DNA of 17,463 bases from an uncultured Clostridia bacterium. GTDB taxonomy: Bacteria; Bacillota; Clostridia; Christensenellales; Borkfalkiaceae. This document shows positions 7,741-13,058 of the stretch, one piece after another (positions within the stretch are counted from its first letter, which is position 1; each line of letters starts with the position of its first letter). The position numbers and the translations under genes are program-made. The notes beneath the pieces were generated by a model, which saw only the letters and a list, made by a program, of their open reading frames with translations, was not told the origin of the DNA and made no database searches. The DNA is taken from positions 1-17,463 of the forward strand of contig CAMOVY010000007.1 of assembly GCA_946627905.1 (NCBI GenBank). The letters are read 5' to 3'.

Positions 7741-9309
7741 ATGAAAATAGCGCTTTACATTGTTTTGCTTTTAGTGTTTTTCGGTTCTATGGTCGTAATC
7801 GGCTTTATATGCCGCAGAAAAGCCGCTTCTACCGACGGGTTTTTACTCGGCGGAAGAAACGTCGGCGCGTGGCTTACCGCTTTTGCCTACGGCACGTCTT
7901 ATTTTTCCGCGGTCGTTTTCGTGGGCTACGCGGGGCAGTTCGGGCACAGGTTCGGCGTCGCCGCAACCTGGATAGGGCTTGGCAACGCGTTTATAGGTTC
8001 GCTACTCGCGTGGAAGATTTTAGGTCGCCGTACCCGTCTTATGACAAGGCACTTAAAATCCGCCACCATGAGCGACTTTTTCGGGAAACGCTACGACAGC
8101 AACGCTTTAAAAGTCGCCGCGGCGATAATTATATTTATATTCCTTATCCCCTACACGGCGTCTTTATATAACGGACTTTCAAGGCTGTTCGCTATGGCGT
8201 TCGATTTGCCGTTCTGGGTATGTATAGTCATTATGTCCGTGCTTACCGCCGTTTACGTTATTGCGGGCGGATATATGGCAACCGCGATTAACGACTTTAT
8301 TCAGGGCATTATAATGGTAATAGGAATCGTCGCCGTTATCGTCGCCGTGATTTTAACAAAAGGCGGCTGGAACGATGTTTTCGCGAGCCTTTCGCAGGTG
8401 GAAGACGCGGCTGTTCCGGCGCAGGCGGGCGTGTTTACGTCTTTCTTCGGACCGGACGTCGTTTCCCTGTTCTTTGTCGTTATTTTAACGTCTTTGGGAA
8501 CGTGGGGACTTCCGCAAATGGTGCAAAAATTCTACGCCATAAAAGACGAATCGGCAATAGTTAAAGGCACGATAATTTCAACCATATTCGCGGTAATAGT
8601 CGCTGGCGGCTGCTACTTTTTGGGCGGCTTTGCAAGAGTTTATTTCCCCGAAAAGCCAACGGAAGGGTACGACGCGATAATTCCCGCAATGCTTTCGGAA
8701 CTTTCGCCCGTACTTATAGGGCTGGTTATAATTTTGGTGTTGTCGGCTTCTATGTCTACCCTTTCGTCGCTGTCTATGACTTCCGCGTCTACGATGACGC
8801 TTGATTTAATAAAGCCGTACAGCAAAAAGGAAATGACCGACAAAGGGCAGGTTTTGTGGATACGCGGACTTATCGTAGTGTTTATCGTTATATCGGCGGT
8901 TATTGCCATTTTGCAGTACTATAAAAATTTTGGTTTTATAGCGCAGATGATGGCGGTGTCTTGGGGCGCGCTTGCGGGGGCGTTCCTTGCGCCTTTCCTG
9001 TACGGGCTTTACTCCAAAAAGACAACGAAAGCGGCGGTTTGGTTCAGTTATTTTTACGGCGTGGGAATAATGGTATTATATCTTTTGTATACTTTCTGGC
9101 TTAAAGATTACTTTACGTTGCCCGCGTTCTGGGCGTCGCCGTTAAATCTCGGCGCGCTGGTTATGCTTACCGATTTGATTTTCCTGCCGATAATTTCCGC
9201 GTTTACCAAAAAACCCGATATGAAAAAAGTAGAAGAAATGTTTGCCTGCTATCATAAGACTATACTTGTTCCCGCGGAGAAGGTTTTGGTTGACGAAGAC
9301 GAAAAATAA
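7741..9309 (+). CDS. Sodium:solute symporter (SSS/SLC5 family)
   Basis: A 522-residue, very hydrophobic inner-membrane protein with about 13 predicted membrane segments. It has family features: GGRNVGAWLTAF after the first segment, the TASLYNGLSRLF stretch near the middle, AGGYMATAINDFIQG, and a Ser/Thr-rich segment (ASMSTLSSLSMTSAS) corresponding to the region that forms the second sodium site in this family. Sequence style is nearest the PutP-like branch, but substrates in SSS range over amino acids, sugars, carboxylates and vitamins and cannot be read off. Its position in the ligase operon suggests import of an organic acid that the neighbouring enzymes activate. AAAAGGG (7724-7730) precedes the ATG. 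Confidence 0.93.
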   Translation: MKIALYIVLLLVFFGSMVVIGFICRRKAASTDGFLLGGRNVGAWLTAFAYGTSYFSAVVFVGYAGQFGHRFGVAATWIGLGNAFIGSLLAWKILGRRTRLMTRHLKSATMSDFFGKRYDSNALKVAAAIIIFIFLIPYTASLYNGLSRLFAMAFDLPFWVCIVIMSVLTAVYVIAGGYMATAINDFIQGIIMVIGIVAVIVAVILTKGGWNDVFASLSQVEDAAVPAQAGVFTSFFGPDVVSLFFVVILTSLGTWGLPQMVQKFYAIKDESAIVKGTIISTIFAVIVAGGCYFLGGFARVYFPEKPTEGYDAIIPAMLSELSPVLIGLVIILVLSASMSTLSSLSMTSASTMTLDLIKPYSKKEMTDKGQVLWIRGLIVVFIVISAVIAILQYYKNFGFIAQMMAVSWGALAGAFLAPFLYGLYSKKTTKAAVWFSYFYGVGIMVLYLLYTFWLKDYFTLPAFWASPLNLGALVMLTDLIFLPIISAFTKKPDMKKVEEMFACYHKTILVPAEKVLVDEDEK

Positions 9310-9349
9310 AAGGATAAAAACACATATTAAAAGGTAAGGAGAGAAAAAA

Positions 9350-9658
9350 ATGAAAGAAGTTATCGTAAACGTAAACAATTTTGAAAGCGAAGTGTTAAAA
9401 TCGGAAATCCCCGTTTTGGTGGATTTTTGGGCGACGTGGTGCGGTCCTTGCCGTATGCTTGCCCCCACCGTTAGCGCTATCGCGGAAAAGTACGCGGGCA
9501 AGGTTAAGGTTTGCAAAGTGGATATAGACGAAAATATTCCGCTTGCCGAAAAGTACGGTATAGAAGTTATCCCCACCCTCGTTTTATTTGAAGACGGCGA
9601 GATAAAAGCGCGCAAAATCGGGCTTGTTTCTCAATCGGAAATAGAAAGCGAACTCTAA
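9350..9658 (+). CDS. trxA: Thioredoxin
   Basis: A 102-residue cytoplasmic dithiol-disulfide oxidoreductase with the classic WCGPC active site (C31, C34) and the cis-proline segment at I74-P75-T76. Length and motifs are those of ordinary bacterial thioredoxin. A strong AAGGAGAG site lies just upstream of the ATG. It sits 40 bases after the symporter and 25 bases before an iron-sulfur flavoprotein, on the same strand. It may be a housekeeping thioredoxin at the end of the operon or a dedicated reductant with the flavoprotein; no thioredoxin reductase gene is in the window. Confidence 0.95.
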   Translation: MKEVIVNVNNFESEVLKSEIPVLVDFWATWCGPCRMLAPTVSAIAEKYAGKVKVCKVDIDENIPLAEKYGIEVIPTLVLFEDGEIKARKIGLVSQSEIESEL

Positions 9659-9683
9659 AACAACGGGTTTTACAGGGTGAAAA

Positions 9684-10301
9684 ATGAAAGTTCTTTTAAT
9701 AAACGGTAGTCCCAAAAGGGACGGAAACACGGCGACAGCGCTTCATGAGATTGAAAAAACGCTTAACGCAAACGGAATAGAGACGGAAACTGTTCAAATC
9801 GGCGGAAAGGATATACGCGGTTGTATCGCCTGCGGGTTTTGCTTAACCCACGCAAAGTGCGCGTTTATTGACGCGGTAAACGAGACGGCTGAAAAGTTTG
9901 AAAAGGCGGACGGGCTTATTGTAGCAAGCCCCGTGTATTTTGCTTCGGCAAACGGCACGCTTATTTCTTTTTTAGACCGCCTATTTTATAGCACGCACTT
10001 TGATAAAACAATGAAAGTGGGCGCTAGCGTGGCGGTATGCCGCAGGGGCGGCGCAAGCGCGACCTTTGACGGGCTTAACAAGTATTTTACCATAAGCGGT
10101 ATGCCCGTTGTATCAAGCCAGTACTGGAATATCGTTCACGGAAGAGTTGCTGGCGAAGCGGAACAGGACGGTGAAGGTTTGCAGACCGTTCGCACACTTG
10201 CGCGGAACGCGGCGTTTTTAATAAAGAGTATCGCGCTCGGCAAAGAAAAAATCGGGCTACCCGAAAAAGAACCGAGAATATCAACAAACTTTATCCGCTG
10301 A
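9684..10301 (+). CDS. NADPH-dependent FMN reductase-like iron-sulfur flavoprotein
   Basis: A 205-residue flavodoxin-fold protein. The FMN phosphate loop is GSPKRDGNT (8-16). A compact cysteine motif follows at C47, C50, C53 and C59 (C-x2-C-x2-C-x5-C), matching the C-x2-C-x2-C-x4-7-C pattern known from archaeal and clostridial iron-sulfur flavoproteins, which carry a 4Fe-4S cluster and FMN and transfer electrons from ferredoxin to other acceptors, including oxygen species. ASPVYFASANGTLISFLDR is the usual second flavin-contact region. As last gene of the ior operon it could draw on the ferredoxin reduced by IorAB; that link is inferred. Confidence 0.9.
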   Translation: MKVLLINGSPKRDGNTATALHEIEKTLNANGIETETVQIGGKDIRGCIACGFCLTHAKCAFIDAVNETAEKFEKADGLIVASPVYFASANGTLISFLDRLFYSTHFDKTMKVGASVAVCRRGGASATFDGLNKYFTISGMPVVSSQYWNIVHGRVAGEAEQDGEGLQTVRTLARNAAFLIKSIALGKEKIGLPEKEPRISTNFIR

Positions 10302-10331
10302 TTTCTATAAAATTTAATTAAAATTTTTTAT

Positions 10332-10370
10332 TTAATCGCCCGTGCGTAATTAAAACGCACGGGCGATTAG
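10332..10370 (+). terminator. Strong hairpin after the ior operon
   Basis: A 14-bp perfect stem pairs AATCGCCCGTGCGT (10334-10347) with ACGCACGGGCGATT (10355-10368), extendable outward by one or two pairs, with a 7-base loop. The downstream run is AGTTGCTTT, so the U-tract is poor. It is the most likely 3' end of the nine-gene operon, by position. Confidence 0.6.
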
Positions 10371-10400
10371 TTGCTTTACCGTTAGGTTTTTGACCGTTTT

Positions 10401-10439
10401 TTCGCCCACGTATTTTAAGCGTGGGCGAACCCTTGGGTT
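10401..10439 (+). repeat. Second hairpin plus short inverted repeat
   Basis: TTCGCCCACG (10401-10410) pairs perfectly with CGTGGGCGAA (10420-10429) around a 9-base loop. Overlapping its end is AACCC-TT-GGGTT (10428-10439). Neither has a U-tract. Both this hairpin and the one before it are followed by a TTAG element and then TTTTGACCG, hinting at duplication of the stretch upstream of the xre gene. Confidence 0.55.
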
Positions 10440-10444
10440 AGAGT

Positions 10445-10524
10445 GTTTTGACCGCATTTCAAGTTTGACAATCTTTATTATATCCCAAAACGGGATATAA
10501 TAATTATACCGATTTGGTATATTT
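10445..10524 (+). promoter_or_regulatory. xre copy 1 control region with two palindromic operator-like sites
   Basis: A 27-base block at 10445-10471, containing TTGACA at 10465-10470, is identical to the block upstream of the second xre gene (17125-17151 on the other strand). Site A is a palindrome with 12-bp perfect arms (10475-10486 and 10492-10503; core TATCCC and GGGATA, 5 bases apart). Site B has arms TATACC (10505-10510) and GGTATA (10516-10521), also 5 apart. Centres are 24 bp apart. TATAAT at 10496-10501 lies in site A, but 25 bases from TTGACA, so the exact promoter is uncertain. Autoregulation by the Xre protein is the natural reading. Confidence 0.72.
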
Positions 10525-10540
10525 AAGTCAAGGGTTTTTT

Positions 10541-10750
10541 ATGAAAAGATTAAAAGAATTACGGAAAGCGAAAAAGATTTCCCAACTTAAACTTGCTCTT
10601 GACTTAAATATGAACCAAAACTCTATAAGTCGTTATGAAACGGGCGAACATCAAGCGGACTATAAAACGCTTATAGCCTTTGCCGATTATTTTAACGTTT
10701 CTATCGACTATCTGTTGGAAAGAACAGACAATCCTAAAATGAACGGATAA
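10541..10750 (+). CDS. Small Xre-family helix-turn-helix regulator, copy 1
   Basis: A 69-residue protein that is almost entirely one HTH_3 (Cro/C1-type) domain, with the recognition region SQLKLALDLNMNQNSISRYETG at about 14-35 and the common ending SIDYLLERTDNP. It has no ligand-binding or multimerisation extension. ATG 10541 is chosen because AAGGG (10530-10534) lies 6 bases upstream; a longer TTG start at 10514 would begin inside operator site B. It shares about 60 of 68 aligned residues with the second copy at 16843-17049. No toxin or metabolic partner is adjacent, so its regulon may be only itself and its paralogue's promoter. Transcription ends at the terminator overlapping its stop. Confidence 0.88.
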   Translation: MKRLKELRKAKKISQLKLALDLNMNQNSISRYETGEHQADYKTLIAFADYFNVSIDYLLERTDNPKMNG

Positions 10751-10755
10751 AAACG

Positions 10756-10796
10756 CCGCGCCGAAAGGTTTAAGCCTTTCGGCGCGGATATTTTTT
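10756..10796 (+). terminator. Bidirectional intrinsic terminator (xre copy 1 and rnpB)
   Basis: A 13-bp perfect stem, CCGCGCCGAAAGG (10756-10768) with CCTTTCGGCGCGG (10775-10787), closes a 6-base loop. On the + strand it is followed by ATATTTTTT, and on the minus strand by CGTTTTT, so it can stop both the xre transcript and the converging rnpB transcript. Confidence 0.9.
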
Positions 10797-10802
10797 ACTT
10801 TA

Positions 10803-11152
10803 TAAGCGGACCTGTAAGCCGAGTTCTGTCGAGTGCGAACATTTATCTACGAATAACGTCTCCGTTATCCCCCAGCGATATTTTATTAAATTCTCTCGGC
10901 GGAACTCCCAAAGAGAGAATTTGTCAATCTTGCGTCGGGTGGGGTTTACATTGCCTTTTGCGTTGCCGTAAAAGCGGTGGGCTCTTACCCCGCCTTTTCA
11001 TCCTTACCCTTTTTTTATAAGGGCGGTAATTTTCTGTTGCACTTTCCTTAAAGTCGCCTTCACCGGAATTTCTCCGGCACCCTGTTCCTGAAACGCTCGG
11101 ACTTTCCTCATTGACGGTTTTGCTCCGTCCCCGCGTTCGCACAGTCCGCTTA
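10803..11152 (-). ncRNA. rnpB: RNase P RNA, bacterial type A
   Basis: The catalytic RNA of RNase P, which removes 5' leaders from tRNA precursors. Its ends pair as helix P1 (GTCCGCTTA at 11144-11152 with TAAGCGGAC at 10803-10811). Conserved blocks on the minus strand are GAGGAAAGTCC (11099-11109), GTAAGAGCCCACCGC across about 10974-10988, GTAAACCCCACCCG shortly downstream, and the 3' signature ACAGAACTCGGCTTA ending in P1 (10829 downwards). The length of about 350 bases and these blocks fit the ancestral type A fold used in Clostridia, not the Bacillus type B fold. Its own promoter lies at 11164-11192 and its terminator at 10756-10787. Short open frames inside it are spurious. Confidence 0.97.
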
Positions 11153-11163
11153 AAAGCATATAT

Positions 11164-11192
11164 ATTATATTATGCTTTTTCCGTTTTGTCAA
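11164..11192 (-). promoter_or_regulatory. rnpB promoter (sigma-A type)
   Basis: On the minus strand TTGACA (11187-11192) and TATAAT (11164-11169) are both perfect consensus hexamers with exactly 17 bases between them. The expected start of transcription is within a few bases of the mature 5' end near 11152, consistent with strong constitutive rnpB expression. Confidence 0.93.
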
Positions 11193-11197
11193 CACGT

Positions 11198-11225
11198 AAA
11201 AAAGGCGGTAAAAGTACCGCCTTTT
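11198..11225 (-). terminator. Intrinsic terminator of the small-ORF/kinase transcript
   Basis: An 11-bp perfect stem (11200-11210 with 11215-11225) and a 4-base loop are followed on the minus strand by six T. It lies 17 bases after the second small reading frame and just upstream of the rnpB promoter, separating the two units. Confidence 0.85.
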
Positions 11226-11242
11226 CCGATTAAATTGTGAGT

Positions 11243-11353
11243 TTACAAGTCGTCCGCGTCTTGGTCGGGGTCGTCGTACCTATTTGAAAAGTCAACCCCC
11301 GTGTAAGACCCGTAATAGTCGAACCTGCTTTTCATTTTGCGTTTAGAACGCAT
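11243..11353 (-). CDS. Small hypothetical protein, 36 residues, acidic tail
   Basis: Reading from ATG 11353 to TAA at 11243 gives 36 residues. The N-terminus is basic (MRSKRKMKSR), the centre aromatic (FDYYGSYTGVDFSNRY) and the end strongly acidic (DDPDQDADDL). The frame begins 2 bases after the stop of the preceding small frame and has no strong ribosome binding site, so it probably depends on coupled translation. A terminator follows 17 bases after the stop. The charge-segregated composition does not look random for a region of this base content. I recall similar Asp-rich endings in small uncharacterised Firmicutes proteins but cannot verify it. Function unknown. Confidence 0.62.
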   Translation of the reverse strand: MRSKRKMKSRFDYYGSYTGVDFSNRYDDPDQDADDL

Positions 11354-11355
11354 AA

Positions 11356-11460
11356 TTATTTGCTGTTCTTCGTGGACTTAGTGCATTTACCGCCGCAATC
11401 TTTGGTGGATTTACTCGTGCCGCAGTCTTTAGCGGACTTGGTGTTTTTAACGTCTCTCAT
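11356..11460 (-). CDS. Small Lys/Ser/Thr/Cys-rich hypothetical protein, 34 residues
   Basis: ATG 11460 has an excellent ribosome binding site (AAAGGAG on the minus strand at 11467-11473, 6 bases upstream). The 34 residues are made almost only of Lys, Ser, Thr, Asn, Asp, Gly and Cys, with a near-repeat: KSAKDCG then KSTKDCGGKC. Three cysteines occur (residues 13, 22, 26). There is no signal peptide or membrane segment. Just upstream of the binding site an RNA hairpin, TTGTCG with CGACAA (11472-11488), could influence initiation. It lies 79 bases after the kinase gene on the same strand and 2 bases before the next small frame. A metal-binding or nucleic-acid-associated peptide is possible; nothing in the sequence decides. 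Confidence 0.68.
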   Translation of the reverse strand: MRDVKNTKSAKDCGTSKSTKDCGGKCTKSTKNSK

Positions 11461-11539
11461 AATTTTCTCCTTTGTCGTTTGCCGACAAGGTTATTATGAG
11501 CGATTTTTTACGGATTATTCCGAAAAAACGACAAAATTT

Positions 11540-12364
11540 TTATCTTACCCGAATTCTCGTCGCCGTTGCTTTGCCCGAAATTAAATCCGCTATGCTATGT
11601 TTTGCCGAAGCGATTATAACTTCCGTGCCGATTTTGACCGCTTCTTTAACGTATTCTAACTTGGCTTTTGCGCCGTTTGCCCCCGCGCGGGAAGCGCCGT
11701 TGCAGTAGTTTTCGCAAGCCGTAATGTTTTCTAAAAGTTCGTAAACGTCTTTACCGTTTATCTCTTCTATTAATGTGTCGGGGTTTTTACTGTCCTTATA
11801 AATACCGTCTGTACTCGTTAAAATAATCAGGTATTTGGCGCGTACAAGGCACGCAATTTGCGCCGCCGTTTCGTCGTTATCCACGCACTCCACCGCTTTG
11901 ACCTTTTTTGCCTTTAAAGACTGAATTTCAAACCTGCGGGATTCTTCTGTAGACACCGCGTCGTTATAATTTATTATAGGAATAGCGTTCTGGTCTTTGC
12001 ATCTTAAAAGCAGGCTTTTTAGGTGTTCGCGCTTAGCGTCGTCGTTAAAATGCTGGTGTTCTACAAGCACCTGACGCAAAGAATAGCGGCTATCGACAAA
12101 CTGACGGTAAGTTGACATTAAAATAGCTTGACCTTGCGCCGCGTAGTCGGTTTTAGCGTCTTCCGAACCGATATTAAGTTCTTTGCCGTTGCGCATTATA
12201 TAATCGAGCCTGCCCGTTTCCGCAGCGCCGCTCGTTATCCATATATACCCCGGTTTAAGTTCGCGCGAAATGCGTGCGAGAAGGGTATAGTCAAGCATAT
12301 TGCTTGCCCTGTCTATAAGCGCCATAGAACCTATTTTTCCGACGAGTTCCGTATCGAAAGTCAT
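11540..12364 (-). CDS. Amino acid kinase family protein, divergent glutamate 5-kinase-like
   Basis: A 274-residue amino-acid-kinase-fold protein that looks most like the catalytic domain of glutamate 5-kinase (ProB), which phosphorylates glutamate in proline synthesis. Matches in order are KIGS (10-13), ITSGAAETGR (43-52), the QGQA..STY segment (77-86), IPIINYNDAVS (128-138), VDNDETAAQIA (161-171), TSTDGIY (183-189) and GANGAKAKL (228-236). It lacks the C-terminal PUA domain of many ProB proteins and no proA is adjacent. Several positions depart from ProB, for example ITSGAAETG for the usual SSGAIAAG, so another carboxylate substrate is possible. ATG 12364 has AGGTGG at 12369-12374. Two tiny frames follow downstream on the same strand. 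Confidence 0.78.
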   Translation of the reverse strand: MTFDTELVGKIGSMALIDRASNMLDYTLLARISRELKPGYIWITSGAAETGRLDYIMRNGKELNIGSEDAKTDYAAQGQAILMSTYRQFVDSRYSLRQVLVEHQHFNDDAKREHLKSLLLRCKDQNAIPIINYNDAVSTEESRRFEIQSLKAKKVKAVECVDNDETAAQIACLVRAKYLIILTSTDGIYKDSKNPDTLIEEINGKDVYELLENITACENYCNGASRAGANGAKAKLEYVKEAVKIGTEVIIASAKHSIADLISGKATATRIRVR

Positions 12365-12387
12365 AATTCCACCTGAACTTTTTTATT

Positions 12388-12416
12388 ATTTTAACACAAC
12401 GCGTAAAATTTTACAA
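12388..12416 (-). promoter_or_regulatory. Promoter of the kinase-like gene
   Basis: On the minus strand TTGTAA (12411-12416) and TAAAAT (12388-12393) are 17 bases apart, and the -10 carries the extended TG (12395-12396). It implies a short leader of about 17 bases. Confidence 0.65.
12403..12414. promoter_or_regulatory. 12-bp perfect palindrome between divergent promoters
   Basis: GTAAAATTTTAC is a perfect palindrome that overlaps the -35 hexamers of both the kinase-like gene (minus strand) and rubrerythrin (plus strand), a position expected of a shared repressor site. It does not match the PerR or Fur box that I know. AT-rich palindromes also arise by chance. Confidence 0.45.
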
Positions 12417-12437
12417 CAAAAAAGGTATGCTTTTAAT
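12410..12437 (+). promoter_or_regulatory. Promoter of rubrerythrin
   Basis: TTTACA (12410-12415) and TTTAAT (12432-12437) each match consensus at five of six positions, with a 16-base spacer. The expected start near 12444 leaves a leader of about 38 bases before ATG 12482. Confidence 0.55.
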
Positions 12438-12481
12438 CGATTTATACAAACTACGGGTAAAAGGGAAAAAAGGAGAAAAGT

Positions 12482-13015
12482 ATGGATTTTAATGAAAGTC
12501 AGACTATAAAAAATTTACGGACGGCGTTTTTAGCCGAGAGCGGCGCTATGAACGAATACAATTTTTTTGCAACTCAGGCAAAAAACGACGGGTTCGAGTA
12601 CGTTGCCAAAACGCTTAACAAGTTTGCGCTTAACGAAAAGGCGCACGCGGAAATCTGGTTCAAGTTATACCACGGCATCGCGGGGACGAGCGACAATTTA
12701 GTTAGTTCTATGGACCTTGAAAATTACGAGCGCACGGTAATGTACGCGGATTTTGCCGAGACTGCGCGGCAGGAAGGCTTCCCCGATATAGCCGCGCTGT
12801 TCGACGGCGTTGCGGAAATCGAAGGCGCGCACGAAAAGACATACAAGGAATTGCGCAAGCAGATATTAAGCGGCAAAATGTTTGAAGGGAACAAGGACAC
12901 GGTGTGGAAATGCGCTAACTGCGGGCATATTCACGTGGGCACAAATCCGCCCGAACAATGCCCCGTCTGCTCTCACCCGCAAGCGTTTTTCTATAGAACG
13001 CAGGGGCAAAATTAA
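12482..13015 (+). CDS. rbr: Rubrerythrin
   Basis: A 177-residue non-haem diiron peroxidase that reduces hydrogen peroxide in anaerobes. The ferritin-like domain (about 1-130) shows E19, the E52xxH55 pair, E93 and E114xxH117 as likely diiron ligands. The C-terminal rubredoxin domain has C144-x2-C147 and C160-x2-C163. This order and length are those of classical rubrerythrin. AGGAG at 12471-12475 lies 6 bases before the ATG. It is a single-gene unit between its own promoter and the GC hairpin after the stop. Electrons would come from rubredoxin or other donors; no rubredoxin gene is present, but the iron-sulfur flavoprotein at 9684-10301 belongs to the same general oxidative stress network. Confidence 0.96.
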   Translation: MDFNESQTIKNLRTAFLAESGAMNEYNFFATQAKNDGFEYVAKTLNKFALNEKAHAEIWFKLYHGIAGTSDNLVSSMDLENYERTVMYADFAETARQEGFPDIAALFDGVAEIEGAHEKTYKELRKQILSGKMFEGNKDTVWKCANCGHIHVGTNPPEQCPVCSHPQAFFYRTQGQN

Positions 13016-13047
13016 AAAAAGCGGCGCGGCAATTTTGCCGCGCCGCT
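13014..13047 (-). terminator. GC-rich terminator between converging rbr and dipeptidase genes
   Basis: GCGGCGCGGC (13021-13030) pairs with GCCGCGCCGC (13037-13046) around AATTTT. On the minus strand it is followed by a run of seven T, making a good intrinsic terminator for the dipeptidase gene. On the + strand the tail is ATATTATAT, so it ends rbr less convincingly. Confidence 0.85.
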
Positions 13048-13058
13048 ATATTATATCG

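Noticed and set aside
9142..9615. Minus-strand frame of 157 codons
   Set aside because: It is antisense to the end of the symporter and to the thioredoxin gene, both of which have clear family motifs.
10465..10501. TTGACA and TATAAT as a standard promoter for xre copy 1
   Set aside because: The spacing is 25 bases and TATAAT is not conserved in copy 2, so a standard sigma-A promoter of these two hexamers is unlikely even though each box is perfect.
10541..10750. The xre genes as antitoxins of a toxin-antitoxin system
   Set aside because: No small partner gene lies next to either copy; the adjacent elements are rnpB, gltX and mnmG.
10924..11195. Minus-strand open frames of 63-72 codons
   Set aside because: They lie within, or begin in the promoter of, rnpB; the conserved RNase P RNA blocks explain the sequence.
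11464..11539. A separate promoter for the two small frames (TTGTCG with TAAAAA, 18-base spacer)
   Set aside because: Both hexamers match consensus at only four of six positions; cotranscription with the kinase gene is equally possible, so no feature was called.
11360..11708. Plus-strand frames opposite the small peptides and the kinase end
   Set aside because: They lack binding sites and overlap better-supported minus-strand frames with a clear ribosome binding site and terminator.
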